Below, piece by piece: positions 45,592 to 55,820 of a DNA stretch of 64,000 bases (positions are counted from its first letter, which is position 1; each line of letters starts with the position of its first letter). The notes under the pieces are model-generated. The model ran no database searches. It was given only the letters and a program-made list of their open reading frames with translations, and was not told the DNA's origin. This stretch comes from Ahaetulla prasina (Eukaryota > Chordata > Lepidosauria > Squamata > Colubridae): positions 258,030,958 through 258,094,957 of the forward strand of contig NC_080540.1 in the NCBI RefSeq assembly GCF_028640845.1. Reading direction: 5' to 3'. Made by a program: the position numbers and the translations under genes.

Positions 45592-46450
45592 TTTTGTCAC
45601 AACAATATATGTAGGAATCATACAAAAGATTATATAGTATATAAACATATATGGGTAAATATAAGGAGGTATAAGCAGATATATATAGAAAGAAGAAAAG
45701 AAAAACAATAGGACAGGAACGGTAGGCACGTTTGTGCGCTTATGCACGCCCCTTATGGTCCTCTTAGGAATGGGGTGAGGTCAATAGTAGAAAGTTTTTG
45801 GATAAAGCTTTTAGGATTATGGGAAAAGACCACAGAGTCAGGTAAAGTGTTCCAAGCACTGATGATTCTGTTACAGAAGTCATATTTTCTGCAATCTAGA
45901 TTAAAGCGGTTGACATTAAGTTTAAATCTATTAGTTGCTCTAGTATTATTGCAATTAAAGCTGAAGTAGTCTTTAACCGGAAGGACATTACAATAGATGA
46001 TTCTGTGAGTTAAGCTTAGGTCTTGTCGAAGGCGACGGAGTTCCAAGTTTTCTAAGCCTAGGATTTCAAGTCTGGTGGGATAGGGTATTCTATTGTTTTC
46101 AGAGGAATGGAGAACTCTTCTTGTAAAATATTTCTGGACACGTTCAATTGTATTGATGTCAGAGATGTGGTGAGGGTTCCAAACAGGCGAGCTGTATTCT
46201 AGAATTGGTCTAGCAAATGTTTTATATGCTCTGGTTAATAGTGTGGTGTTTTTGGAAAATAAACTACGCAAGATTAGGTTTACAACTCTTAGAGCTTTTT
46301 TTGCTATGTAATTGCAGTGGGCTTTGGCACTTAGATCATTTGACATGAAAACTCCAAGGTCTTTAATGGGATGGGGGTCATCTGTAAGGTAATGTCCATC
46401 TAGTATGTACTTAGTTTTTGGGTTCTTTTTTCCTATATGTAAGTATATAT
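45554..46450 (-). mobile_element. LINE-B, 5'-truncated, with (ATTT)n tail
   Basis: The tail (ATTT)n is at 45556-45592, followed on the minus strand by the 3' non-coding end and a 246-codon frame (46493-45753). The frame encodes YILDGHYLTDDPHPIKDLGV, then LLTRAYKTFARPILEYSSPV, LEILGLENLELRRLRQDLSL and NRIISAWNTLPDSVV, ending at the family stop at 45753. It is the best-preserved LINE-B C-terminus in the window and lacks the catalytic FADD box. Confidence 0.93.
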
Positions 46451-47706
46451 AGTACATATAGTACAGATAGCGATAGAACAGACTATGAAACACAAGTGCC
46501 AGTTTTATGGGTGTTCTTTACATAATAAAACATCTCCCCAATCTCTATAAGGAGATATAAAGCAACTATCTATTTAGGATTCAGTGTTTTTGTGTCTCTC
46601 TTGAATCTTGATCAATCCAATTGGGCAGGGTTAAAGAAAAACCCAGTGACATATACTTGAAAGAATCACCTGATGAAATGACTAAATATATTAGTTTTGC
46701 TACTCTAGTTCCAGTTTTTGAAAAGTGTACTGGGAAGAACCCTACAGAACCATGATGATTTCCTGGTTTCCACTACAGTAGAAAGGTAACTTTATCATGT
46801 ACTAAATGCCAATCAGCAGAAATAAATATGAGCATGGAAAATATTTTTAAGCACTTCTTGAGCATACTTAATGCCAAGTAATTTTATTTCAAATGTATGC
46901 ATCTTGGAGAACAAAACATAATTAGCATTTATCGTGATTTAGGTTTAAGGATTTCAGATTTCAGATTTTACTTTTTAAATGGTTTACTTTGGAAAAACAA
47001 GCCTCAATGCTCTTCCCATCTCAGGTGAAAGGCATGGCAATAATGCTATTCTTATCTGTAGGTAAAGCCTATTATACTCAAAAGGACTTAATTCAAAGGA
47101 AGCAAACAGTGAGGAATGGATACGAATCTTTAGTGGGATGGCACACACTTCAACTTTCTATGATGACTTCTGTGAATTGGCATAAATCAGGCCCTTGGGG
47201 GGAGGGTCTTCTTAACATTCTTCTCTGCCAAGGAAGAGAATTCTTTCATAAGAAGAACCAAGTCAGGCTTAATGGATATCTTTGCCTATTTACTGTTCCT
47301 TTTTCTTGGCCTTAATAAGTGAGGAAATACCCAAGAAAGCAGTGATTCATCAATTCTTGAGTAAAGAAAGCATCCTCAGGAGAAAGACAAATGAAACTTT
47401 GATTTTGGGTTTTGACTATTAAGTAGGTCATGGTATAGAAATGGCTTATTTGAGAGGTTCAGTGATGTTCTAATTCTGATTAAAGACTAGTTGTGAGCAA
47501 GCATTCCTAAAACTGTTTATGTGAACAGATGGCCAAGTAAGAGTAGTCAGAGGCACTGAGTAGGTTGACATCTATTGTACTCTTCCACTGAGGTCAGCCT
47601 GAGGAAGCCTGAATATCTGCAAGACATACACTTCTCTGAACAGAAATTTCTGCATGAGCTGGTACCATGATAGGACACACATTTCATCTGTCCTCTTCAT
47701 TTTACT
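46451..47706. other. Unclassified sequence
   Basis: No family recognised. A 108-codon frame at 46989-47315 has no recognisable domain and no coding context. Confidence 0.4.
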
Positions 47707-47719
47707 TACACATTAAGTT

Positions 47720-47958
47720 TCTATGGTGATTTTCAGTCATCCAGGTCATTATTGTCCCAAAGATGCTTTTTCAAGAGGCAAACTGGACTTTCTGGTTTTT
47801 CTTTGGAGATGTTTTGCTTTTCATTCAAGAAGCTTCTTCAGCTCTGAAGAACAGTTTTGAAGAAGAACAGAGCTGAAGAAGCTTCTTGGATCAGAAGCAA
47901 AACATCTATAAAGAAAAATCAGAAAGTCCAGTTGCCTCTTGAAAAAGCACCTGTGGGA
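47720..47958. repeat. Foldback repeat family P, complete-looking copy
   Basis: Arms of roughly 100 bp: TTTTCAAGAGGCAAACTGGA with GAAGCTTCTTCAGCTCTGAA on the left, and AGAGCTGAAGAAGCTTCTTG with CCAGTTGCCTCTTGAAAAAG on the right. Flanked by a 13-bp perfect repeat TACACATTAAGTT (47707-47719 and 47959-47971). The right arm stops at GTGGGA, short of the family end. Confidence 0.9.
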
Positions 47959-47971
47959 TACACATTAAGTT

Positions 47972-48944
47972 CCCCTCTCTGTGCATCTGTTTGTGGTAAG
48001 ATGTTATCAGCAATGTAAGTGTTATATTTCCTGTGATACTTTGATTATTTTTGCCTCCAACTAACATATTTACTGGATGTCAGAGAGAAGAGCAACTGCT
48101 CATACATTTCAGTAGGCACAATTAAGAAAACCTGTACAGAAACATTGTTAAGGCACAGCTTCAGTTCATGGGATTGCCAAATTTAAAGCTAGAGAAGATC
48201 TGTACAATTTTAGTTTTCTGGTTTTGGTAAGAAAGAAGCAATAAATTTGCTTATTCCATGTCAGGGAATAAGCCTTCTCTTCCTTGCACATCTGGAACAT
48301 GATGGCATATTTAGCATGGAACATACCAAAGATGGGGATTTAAAAAAATGAATTGTGACAGTGTTTGTCTCCTAACATAATATGCAAGACTGTTTTTTGA
48401 CTCTTTTTAAAAATATAACCTGTATTACTAATATACAGTTACCAGATATGGATTCCCCCAAGAAATTGTGAAGAGAAGAATGATGGAGTAAAATTAAAGC
48501 TTGAGATTGTTGGAAATATGATCAGGGAATATATTTTACTTTAAATATGTTTACATCTTCAAAGCTAAATGAAATATATTTCATTTTTTTGTAACGAAAC
48601 ATCTTAAATAGACTTTAAATATAATCTACATTTCAGGACACAGGTGACAAATACATAGCTAGAGGAACTGGAACACTGTCAAAGAAAAGCAATGAGGATG
48701 ACTGAGGGTCAAAACTAAGTCCTACACTGAAATATGAAGAGTGATAGGCATGTGAAGACAAAATTGAAAAGAGGTATGATAGCTTTTTTCCAAACTTATG
48801 TATGGTTATGTCACAATTGATGCATATTTAGAGTTCAGGAAACAAAATAATGGATCTCTTTCCAGAAGTAGATTCTGTTAAATATCAGCAAAACTGTTAA
48901 ATGTGAGGTCAGAGTGAGGATGCAGGACGCAGCATGGTGTAGTA
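47972..48944. other. Unclassified, possible old CR1 scrap at 48640-48890
   Basis: GGATGACTGAGGGTCAAAAC and GGTATGATAGCTTTTTTCCA faintly resemble the CR1 3' half, but too diverged to call. Confidence 0.3.
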
Positions 48945-49477
48945 AAATAAGTAAAAAAAGCTTTAAGAGTTGTAAACTTAATCTTTTGTAGCTTCTTCTC
49001 CAAAAACACTACTCTACTAACCAGAGCATATAAAACATTTGCTAGACCAATTGTTGAATACAGCTCGACTATCTGGAACCTATACCACATTTCTGACATC
49101 AATACAATTGAACGTGACCAGAAATATTTTACAAGACGAGTTCTCCACTCCTCTGAGTACAACAAAATACCTTATGCCACCAGACTTGAAATCCTGGGTT
49201 TAGAAAATTTAGAACTACGCTGCCTTCGACATGACCTGAGTTTAACTCATAGAATCATCTATTACAATGTCTTTCCTGTCAAAGACTACTTCAGCTTCAA
49301 TTGCAGCAATACACAAGCACACAGTAGATTTAAGCTTAATGTTAACCACTCCAATCTTGATTGCAGAAAATATTACTTCAGTAACAGAGTTGTTAATACC
49401 TGGAATACACTACCTGACTCTGTGGTCTCTTCCCAAAATCCCCAAAGCTTCAACCAAAAATTGCCCTTTTTTGTATA
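48945..49477 (+). mobile_element. LINE-B fragment, C-terminal coding part
   Basis: Encodes TLLTRAYKTFARPIVEYSST-like sequence, then INTIERDQKYFTRRVLHSSE, LEILGLENLELRCLRHDLSL and NRVVNTWNTLPDSVV. It lacks the 3' end and tail. Frames are broken in several places. Confidence 0.88.
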
Positions 49478-49701
49478 GTTAAAGCAAAGCATGAACTTCC
49501 ATCTGTCCAGAAGTCTCTAATCTGAATTCGGTGTCCTAAATGCCTTTTTCAATTCCGTGATCCTATGGATTTAAGAAACATTAATTACAGAGAGAATTCA
49601 GAGATGGAAGTTATAGAATGTGCTGGCCCATACCCTGTACTCTGTAGTATCTCCACAGTTTTGGGATTCAGACTGATAGTCCAAGTCCTGGATCTCCTAA
49701 C
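49478..49701. other. Unclassified sequence
   Basis: Short stretch before the gypsy insertion, no feature recognised. Confidence 0.4.
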
Positions 49702-49706
49702 CCTAC

Positions 49707-49884
49707 TGTAATGTATCTTTAAATGTTTTGGCGGGAAAAAAGCACGTTGCTGATTGGTTGAAGCCTCCGGCTAGACTGTATTTAAGGAGAGGTTTTTCCC
49801 AGCCCGGGTTGCTGGGTTCACCATATAGTAAAGAGCTGTTGTCACTATCCTGGTCTCCTGCCTCGTTATTGCCCGAATCTAACA
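49707..49884 (+). repeat. 5' LTR of gypsy element 1
   Basis: 178 bp, TGTAATG...CTAACA. Contains TTTTGGCGGGAAA (49726-49738), an inverted CCAAT (ATTGG, 49753-49757) and TATTTAAG (49779-49786). Confidence 0.95.
49726..49738 (+). promoter_or_regulatory. E2F-like site in LTR U3
   Basis: TTTTGGCGGGAAA matches the E2F consensus TTTSGCGCS/TTTGGCGGGAAA. It recurs at 52206-52218 and 61464-61476. An inverted CCAAT box 15 bp downstream and a TATA-like TATTTAAG complete a compact promoter. Confidence 0.7.
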
Positions 49885-49885
49885 C

Positions 49886-49903
49886 TGGCGACGAAGGTGG
49901 GAT
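49886..49903 (+). promoter_or_regulatory. Primer-binding site, tRNA-Ser type
   Basis: TGGCGACGAAGGTGGGAT, one base after the LTR. It differs at two positions from the sister element's site, which fits the 3' end of vertebrate tRNA-Ser(GCU). Confidence 0.75.
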
Positions 49904-49983
49904 CTCGAGGCTAAGAGCGCCAGGAAAAGAGCTGAACTCACCAGGAAGACGCGAACCCAGCAAAACAAGGGCGGAAAGCAGCG

Positions 49984-50301
49984 ATGTCCAGCTACACACC
50001 GCCAGCGCCATTCGACCCAGCCAAGGAGAAATGGGGGTCATACATGGCTCGCTTCGAGTGCTTCCTCGAAGCAAACGAACTTCAAGGGGTTTCCGACAAC
50101 AGGAAACGAGCCTATTTTCTGAGCCACTGCGGTCCAGAAGTTTTCGACACCGCAGAATCCCTGGCTGAGCCAACGCCGGTACAGTCGGTACCGTGGCAAA
50201 CTCTACAAACTCTGCTGAAAGCGCATTTCGCACCGATGCCATCCAAGTATGTGCAACGGTTTGAATTCGGGAGCGAGACAGCAAGAAGGCGAGTCCATTA
50301 G
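49984..50301 (+). pseudogene. gag: gypsy 1 gag, N-terminal part, frameshifted
   Basis: Starts MSSYTPPAPFDPAKEKWGSY and encodes about 94 residues of a matrix/capsid-like gag (CFLEANELQGVSDNRKRAYF, then QTLLKAHFAPMPSKYVQRFE). Single-base deletions near 50268-50277 relative to element 2 shift the frame, and it ends at 50301. The start fits because element 2 has the same ATG (61722) with the same upstream context. The gag of this family would form the particle shell; this N-terminal fragment is not joined to the rest. Confidence 0.9.
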
Positions 50302-52135
50302 TGCATACATGGCGCCTAAGAAAAGCCTCAAAACATTGCGAGTATCGAGACTTGACGAGGCATTGCTGGAGCAACTCATCCGCGGGGTCAGGGACATCCG
50401 CTTATGGAGGCGGCTGCTGGCTAAAAGCAACCTAACGCTGGCAAACGCCCTGGACGAAGCCAGGGCTCACGAGATGTCCACCCAAGCGGCAGAGACCTTA
50501 CAGAAGCAGGTCACACCAACGGCTGGTGCGAAACCAACCCCGGTCCACAGTGAAGAGGTCCAGGCCGAATCGGAGGGGGAGGACGAGGAAGGAGTCTTCC
50601 ACACCGGGAGGCCGGAGAAAGACGACCGGGGCGACTGCGCGAGTTGCGGAGGGCAACACCAACGACAACAATGTAGATTTAAAGATGCAACATGTCGGCG
50701 ATGCGAAAGGAAGGGGCACCTAGCACAGGTCTGTGGAGCTCCCCAACCTTCCCGCCAAAAATTCAAACCAGCCAATCAGAGCGCGGGAACGACGAAGCGG
50801 CCCGCGAGTGGTCAGTTTAAAAAAGGCGCGAAATTAAATCAAACGATCATGAGAGTGGGTCACGCATCAACTCGCCTAGAAAAGAAACGAGGGGAACTTT
50901 CGGCTCAAGGGGGATGCCTGCTATGGGGGGATCGAGTGGTGATCCCAGAGAGATTGAGGAAAAGGGTGTTGGATCTCCTTCACGAAGGTCACCCAGGGAT
51001 CGTGAGGATGAAGGGTCTAGCGAGAAGCTATGTGTGGTGGCCCTTAATGGACTCGGAAATTGCTGAGAGGGTAGGGAAATGCCAGGCCTGCCAGGAGTCC
51101 AGACCGCTACCCCCAACGGCCCCGATTCGGGAATGGGAGAGACCCCAGGGCCCTTGGTCTAGGATCCATATCGATTTTGCCGGTCCCTTTCACGGCCAAA
51201 CCTTTCTGGTAGTAGTCGATGCCTACTCCAAATGGCTGGAAATCATTCTCATGAGATCCATGACAGCTGCGGCCGTGATTTCAGTCCTACGGCACCTATT
51301 TGTAACCCATGGGTTGCCCGACACGTTGGTATCCGATAACGGCCCGCAATTCACGGCAACCCAGTTTGAGGGGTACTTGGCAGAAGAGGGCATCCGGCAT
51401 GCCCTCTCGGCGCCTTTCCACCCTGCGACGAATGGCCTTGCAGAACGTTCCGTCCGGAGCGCAAAAGAGGCATTGTCCAGAATCAAGCCAGGCGACTGGC
51501 AAACAAAAATCGATACCTTCCTGGCCGTCCAACACAGAACCCCCTGTGTCACAACTGGCAGAAGCCCAGCAGAATTATTAATGGGTCAGAAGCTCAGGTG
51601 CCCACTAGACCGCTTAAACCCGAACTACACACCAGACGGTTACAAGGGGGCACTCGATAAGACAAGAGGGATGGAAATAGGCGACCGAGTGTGGGCACAC
51701 AACTACGGCGAAGGCCCGACTTGGTTAGCAGGAAAAATCCTAGACATAACAGGTCCCAAATCATATTTAGTGGAGATAAAGGATGGCCGGGTATGGAAGC
51801 GCCACATAGACCAAATAAGAAAACGCATAACCGAACAACCCGAATTAGACGAAACAGGCCCTGACTATACAATGTTTGAATCCACAGCTGACTCAAACCC
51901 GGGCCAAACGCGGGACTTATCTGACTTCCAGGAGGTCCAGCGACGCCAACAGGTTCCATCAGAAAACAGCAGGGACGACTCTGCAAATAATCCAGGGCCG
52001 GATGGCCTAGAGGAGGAACTGAGAGGAACAAACAGTCCCTCCGGTCAGCTCGACTCACTCCCAGAGAATGAATTGCGCAGGTCTGAAAGAGTCAGGAGAC
52101 GCCCAGTCTATTTGCGTGATTACGTTGAAAAATAA
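50249..52135 (+). CDS. gypsy 1 gag-integrase fusion frame (628 codons)
   Basis: One open frame joining the C-terminal half of gag to integrase. It has the gag helix DEALLEQLIRGVRD, an acidic linker, a CCHC knuckle (CRRCERKGHLAQVC, residues about 149-162), then the deletion junction near residue 212. The integrase has a zinc-binding region (HEGH about 245, CQAC about 278-281) and a catalytic core with Asp309, Asp363 and Glu399, an intact D,D(35)E spacing. A C-terminal domain ends in RRSERVRRRPVYLRDYVEK. The apparent ATG lies inside frameshifted gag and is probably not a natural start. It may be a decay product that happens to remain open. Compared with element 2 it lacks protease, RT and RNase H. 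Confidence 0.85.
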   Translation: MCNGLNSGARQQEGESISAYMAPKKSLKTLRVSRLDEALLEQLIRGVRDIRLWRRLLAKSNLTLANALDEARAHEMSTQAAETLQKQVTPTAGAKPTPVHSEEVQAESEGEDEEGVFHTGRPEKDDRGDCASCGGQHQRQQCRFKDATCRRCERKGHLAQVCGAPQPSRQKFKPANQSAGTTKRPASGQFKKGAKLNQTIMRVGHASTRLEKKRGELSAQGGCLLWGDRVVIPERLRKRVLDLLHEGHPGIVRMKGLARSYVWWPLMDSEIAERVGKCQACQESRPLPPTAPIREWERPQGPWSRIHIDFAGPFHGQTFLVVVDAYSKWLEIILMRSMTAAAVISVLRHLFVTHGLPDTLVSDNGPQFTATQFEGYLAEEGIRHALSAPFHPATNGLAERSVRSAKEALSRIKPGDWQTKIDTFLAVQHRTPCVTTGRSPAELLMGQKLRCPLDRLNPNYTPDGYKGALDKTRGMEIGDRVWAHNYGEGPTWLAGKILDITGPKSYLVEIKDGRVWKRHIDQIRKRITEQPELDETGPDYTMFESTADSNPGQTRDLSDFQEVQRRQQVPSENSRDDSANNPGPDGLEEELRGTNSPSGQLDSLPENELRRSERVRRRPVYLRDYVEK

Positions 52136-52173
52136 TATGTAAATCTCATGTAAATAATGGTAAAGTGTTTTCT

Positions 52174-52186
52174 GGGAGGGAAGGAG
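52174..52186 (+). promoter_or_regulatory. Polypurine tract
   Basis: GGGAGGGAAGGAG immediately upstream of the 3' LTR, the expected plus-strand primer. Confidence 0.9.
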
Positions 52187-52364
52187 TGTAATGTATCTTT
52201 AAATGTTTTGGCGGGAAAAAAGCACGTTGCTGATTGGTTGAAGCCTCCGGCTAGACTGTATTTAAGGAGAGGTTTTTCCCAGCCCGGGTTGCTGGGTTCA
52301 CCATATAGTAAAGAGCTGTTGTCACTATCCTGGTCTCCTGCCTCGTTATTGCCCGAATCTAACA
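52187..52364 (+). repeat. 3' LTR of gypsy element 1
   Basis: 178 bp, apparently identical to 49707-49884. Confidence 0.95.
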
Positions 52365-52369
52365 CCTAC

Positions 52370-53404
52370 TCTGCCAAAAACATAAAAAATAAAGCAAAGG
52401 AAGGGAAGGGAAAAGAAAAGTGAGCAAGAGAAAACAGAACAACAGAAAATGCTGGGCAAATTTTGAAATTTCTGGATTTTAGTTTAAGGAAGCAGTTTCA
52501 TCCACCAGTCCAACAAAATAAAAAATAATTTTATGAGATGGCATGACATATATGGAACTAATGAGTTGTAGTTTTGTGATGATGTATTTTTAGAAACTAG
52601 TTTTCCTGATACTGGAGAAGACAGGGTTGCTTTGCTGAAGAGGCTTTGGCAGTTCAAGCTGGCTGTTGTTACTGTGTAGTTAAAATGCTGCAAGAAATAT
52701 GAGCTAATAGGATTCCCTGGAGGTAAAAAGCTGAGATCATTCTGTCCTGCTCCGATGGTGAATATATACATAAGATACTTGCATTGCTAAAAGAATCTTG
52801 GATGCTGAAAATTGCAATCATTTTGCAACAAGGAACTTAGAAAAACATGTTTGAGAATGGTTTACACTGTAAAGTTCTCACAGCTATTTTATTATTTTTT
52901 CTCTTTTTTTATGCACAGGAAGCTTATTTAAAAGAAACAGCATGGCTTTTCGGGATTTTGGCTGGTTTCAGGTATGAGCACCTGTCACTTGTCATTCGGT
53001 TCATTTATTCCCAAAATTATTTCCGAATGTCTTTAACAAATGCATATGCAGTGGAATCTATGAATTTTGTCTTTAAAAAATATTGGACTTTTAACTTTGG
53101 TAGAATTCACTAGCGTCATAATTTTACTTCAATTTTCGAAAACATTGCTCACCCACAAATATGAAAAAGGGTGGAGAGATTTCAAAGAAAATCAAGGATG
53201 CAAAATAGCTTTGAATATAACAAGAAAAATAACCTTTATTTAAAATAAAATACTTTATTTTAAGTATCAAGAAAAATGGGAGCATTTTTCTAATATTTAT
53301 GGATATCAGAACAAAAAGAAAAGAAAAAAGGAGTTCAGTTCCTTCTGTTTGTTTGAAGCTGAACCACAAAGATTGATTCAGATTAAGGGAATGGCAAGGG
53401 AAAC
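52370..53404. other. Unclassified AT-rich sequence
   Basis: No family recognised. Frames at 52847-53113 (88 codons) and 53124-53429 (reverse) lack recognisable domains. Confidence 0.4.
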
Positions 53405-53712
53405 GTTTCCTCTGTCCAGTCGTGTCCAACTGTAGGAATCAGTGCTCATCTGTTTCTTAGCCAAGGGAATTGGCTAAGAAACCAGCATTGTCTGAAGAAA
53501 TTTCCGTGGTCATGTGGCCAGCAGGACTATATGCCAAAGTGGGCAGATGCTGTACCTATTAATAGTACCTATTTATCTACTTGCATTTTCCTGCTTTCGA
53601 ACTGCTAGGTGGGCAGGAGTTAGGGAAGTAATGGAATTTCACCCTGTCACATGGCACTCGGATCTCAAACCCAAGCTCAGCATCTTTAACCACTGAACCA
53701 TTGCAACCCCAA
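53405..53712 (-). mobile_element. Sauria SINE, diverged copy with hairpin insertion
   Basis: Matches the 14205 copy: GTCATGTGGCCAGCAGGACT, CTTGCATTTTCCTGCTTTCG, AACTGCTAGGTGGGCAGGAG, and the tRNA-like head near 53660-53712 on the minus strand. It carries a private perfect inverted repeat at 53452-53482. Confidence 0.85.
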
Positions 53713-54244
53713 GGTAATAGGAAAAATGGCTTAAGTAAGAAATAAATGTTCCTTTCCCCAAAAAGACAAACACATATCTGCTACCTCCTATGGCATTTTA
53801 AAATCTGAGTTGGGTAGCAGTCGAAGAATAGCAAAACAAGACAAAAATATTGCAGGCAGACAAGTGATTAAATTAAAATTCATGAGTGTTTTTTCTTTTG
53901 TTCTATCTCATAATCAGAATGATTTGGTCTGTAGTGAATCAGTCATCTGTTAATCCTTCCTGCAACGTTTGAATAAAATGATTTGCAAGATGATAATGTA
54001 AAGTGGATAAATATTTGAGCCAAAATACATGAAGCTCATCTTTTCCTTCTGCACGCCAACACTTTACCTTCTGCTGTTTGTTTTACAATCTCTGCTGTTA
54101 CTACAATATTTTCCATGTGTTTAGCTTTTGCTTGTTTTTCTATAAGGCCATTTTCCATGTGGCCATTTTCGCATTTGGCTTTGTTTTTGTTTTTTTAAAT
54201 GGTTACTTTAGATGTTTTTCCAAAATTTCAAAATATCTTCCTGA

Positions 54245-54245
<1 letters not shown>
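53713..54245. other. Unclassified sequence
   Basis: T-rich near 54120-54200. No family recognised. Confidence 0.4.
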
Positions 54246-54275
<30 letters not shown>

Positions 54276-54591
54276 ATTTTTATACCGCCCTTCTCCCGAA
54301 GGACTCAGGGCGGTTCACAGCCAAATAAAACAACGATAAATAAATACAGAATAAAATCAATAATTAAAAAACTTATTAAACATGGCCCCAATTTAAAATG
54401 TATTTAAAACAATAAAACCCACTTTAAAATTAAAACCGAATAATAAAACTTCTAAAAATTCTATGCCAATCCTATGCGGAAAAATAAATACGTCTTCAAC
54501 TCGCGGCGGAAGGTCCGAAGGTCAGGAAGTTGATGAAGTCCTGGGGGAAGTTCCCTTCCCTTCCCCTGGGGGCTGCTAGCCGACATTGCTT
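54246..54591 (-). mobile_element. LINE-C 3' end with (ATTT)n tail
   Basis: Tail (ATTT)n at 54246-54275, then on the minus strand the terminus CCGCCCTGAGTCCTTCGGGA (54286-54312 region). It is followed by about 280 bp of 3' sequence reaching the degraded end of the coding region (CCGCGAGTTGAAGACGTATT, 54492-54511). Confidence 0.88.
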
Positions 54592-55075
54592 ATTTAGGAT
54601 ATTCAAATGATTGTGCTTTTAATTATGTCTGAAATTGCCAGTTTTGTGGGAAGTGCTTGATCCTTCTTTCAATTTTTGTTGCCACCACACTTTCCTTCTA
54701 TGATTTATGCAATTGTTTTGCTATTCATATTGCATCAGTTTTTTGAACTTATTTTTATTTTTTTCCCCAGTTTTCATGCTTTACATCTTCTTGCTTTATA
54801 TTTTTTAGCTTTTCAAATCTGATTTATTTTCCACTTTGGTAAGTGATTTGTTGTTTGGCAGATTCCCGTCGATTTAAAACCCAGTTTTATTGTTATTGCC
54901 TTTGTGAAACTGTACATCTTTCATCATTTTTCTTCAAATTCCTTGGCCAATCATATTTGTATTATGTGTAATTTTACTTAAATATTTGTTTCAAGTAGAT
55001 TTCCAAGGACTAATCTTTGTCATACAGTTTCTTTCATGTATTCCAAAACCTTTTCTCACGCTAGTTATTGATATA
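54592..55075. other. Unclassified T-rich sequence
   Basis: No family recognised. Confidence 0.4.
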
Positions 55076-55438
55076 CAGGTAGTCCTAAACTTACAACCAC
55101 TACTGAGTCCAAAATTTATGTTCTAAGTGAAACATTTGTTAAGTGAATTTTGTCTCATTTTATGACCTTTCTTGCCACAGTTGTTAAGTGAATAATTGCT
55201 GTTGTTAAATTAGTAACATGGTTGTTAAGGGAATCTGGCTTCCCCATTGACTTTGCTTGTCAGACGTTCACAAAATGCGATCACATGACTCCGAAATACT
55301 GCGACTGTCATAAATATGAACCAGTTGCTAAGCGTCTGAATTTTGATCACATAACTGTGGGAATCTTGCAACGGACCTAAATTTTTTCAGTGCCGTTGTA
55401 ACTTTGAACGGGCGCTAAATGTAAGTCAAGAACTTCTG
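55076..55438 (+). repeat. AAGTGA-rich DNA-transposon-like repeat, best copy
   Basis: Starts CAGGTAGTCCTAAACTTACA and ends AATGTAAGTCAAGAACTTCTG, which are diverged inverted ends. Internal motifs: TTGTTAAGTGAATTTTGTCT, CTTTGCTTGTCAGACG, TTGTAACTTTGAACGGGCGC. No clear target duplication. Confidence 0.78.
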
Positions 55439-55488
55439 CACAACCTTTTTTGCTGCTTTATTAGCTAATATATTAGCTATTTCGCAGA

Positions 55489-55820
55489 ATCTCAAAGGTG
55501 CTGAGGAAGAAGACGACATTTTGCTTCTCACCCAAGAAGCTTCATCAGATGCAGCTTCTTGGATGAGAAGTAAAATGTCTTCTTCTTCCTCAAAAAAACA
55601 GCCCAGTTGCCTTTTGCAAAAAGCACCTTTGAGACAACCATGACCTAGATCAGGGGTCTCCAACCTTGGCAACTTTAAGCCTGGAGGACTTCAACTCCCA
55701 GAATCCCCCAGCCAGCAAAGCTGGCTGGGGAATTCTGGGAGTTGAAGTCCTCCAGGCTTAAAGTTGCCAAGATTGGAGACCCCTGACCTAGATGGCTAAA
55801 AATCTCCATAGACATTTATT
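55489..55820. repeat. Foldback repeat family P, split by F1 MITE
   Basis: The left arm TCTCAAAGGTGC...CCCAAGAAGCTTCATCAG and the right arm GCAGCTTCTTGGATGAGAAG...AAGCACCTTTGAGACAACCA pair with each other. The right end resumes after the MITE (GGCTAAAAATCTCCATAGAC). Confidence 0.85.
55651..55785. mobile_element. Palindromic hAT MITE, F1 subfamily b (135 bp)
   Basis: CAGGGGTCTCCAACC start, and GGAGACCCCTG end. Perfect 8-bp duplication ACCTAGAT (55643-55650 and 55786-55793). The arms carry GCCTGGAGGACTTCAACTCC instead of GACTTGTGGACTTCAACTCC, defining a second subfamily. Confidence 0.96.

Larger units (their letters stand above)
49707..52364 (+). mobile_element. Ty3/gypsy LTR retrotransposon 1 (internally deleted)
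   Basis: 2,658 bp bounded by two 178-bp LTRs that appear identical base for base, with a 5-bp target duplication CCTAC (49702-49706 and 52365-52369). Order: LTR, PBS, gag, zinc knuckle, integrase, polypurine tract, LTR. Protease, reverse transcriptase and RNase H, present or beginning in the sister copy at 61445, are missing through a clean deletion near 50884. The gag sequence type and serine-tRNA PBS suggest the Mag-like branch, from memory. Identical LTRs imply a recent insertion. Confidence 0.95.

Noticed and set aside
49703..50374. 223-codon reverse frame across the gypsy LTR and gag
   Set aside because: Antisense shadow of the gag region; the same shadow appears at 61423-61980 in the sister copy.
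52847..53113. 88-codon frame with a hydrophobic stretch
   Set aside because: AT-rich sequence readily gives Phe/Leu-rich frames; no promoter, exon signals or known family.
55076..55438. 8-bp target duplication for the AAGTGA-rich repeat
   Set aside because: Flanks do not match at the likely ends, so I left it as DNA-transposon-like without assigning hAT.
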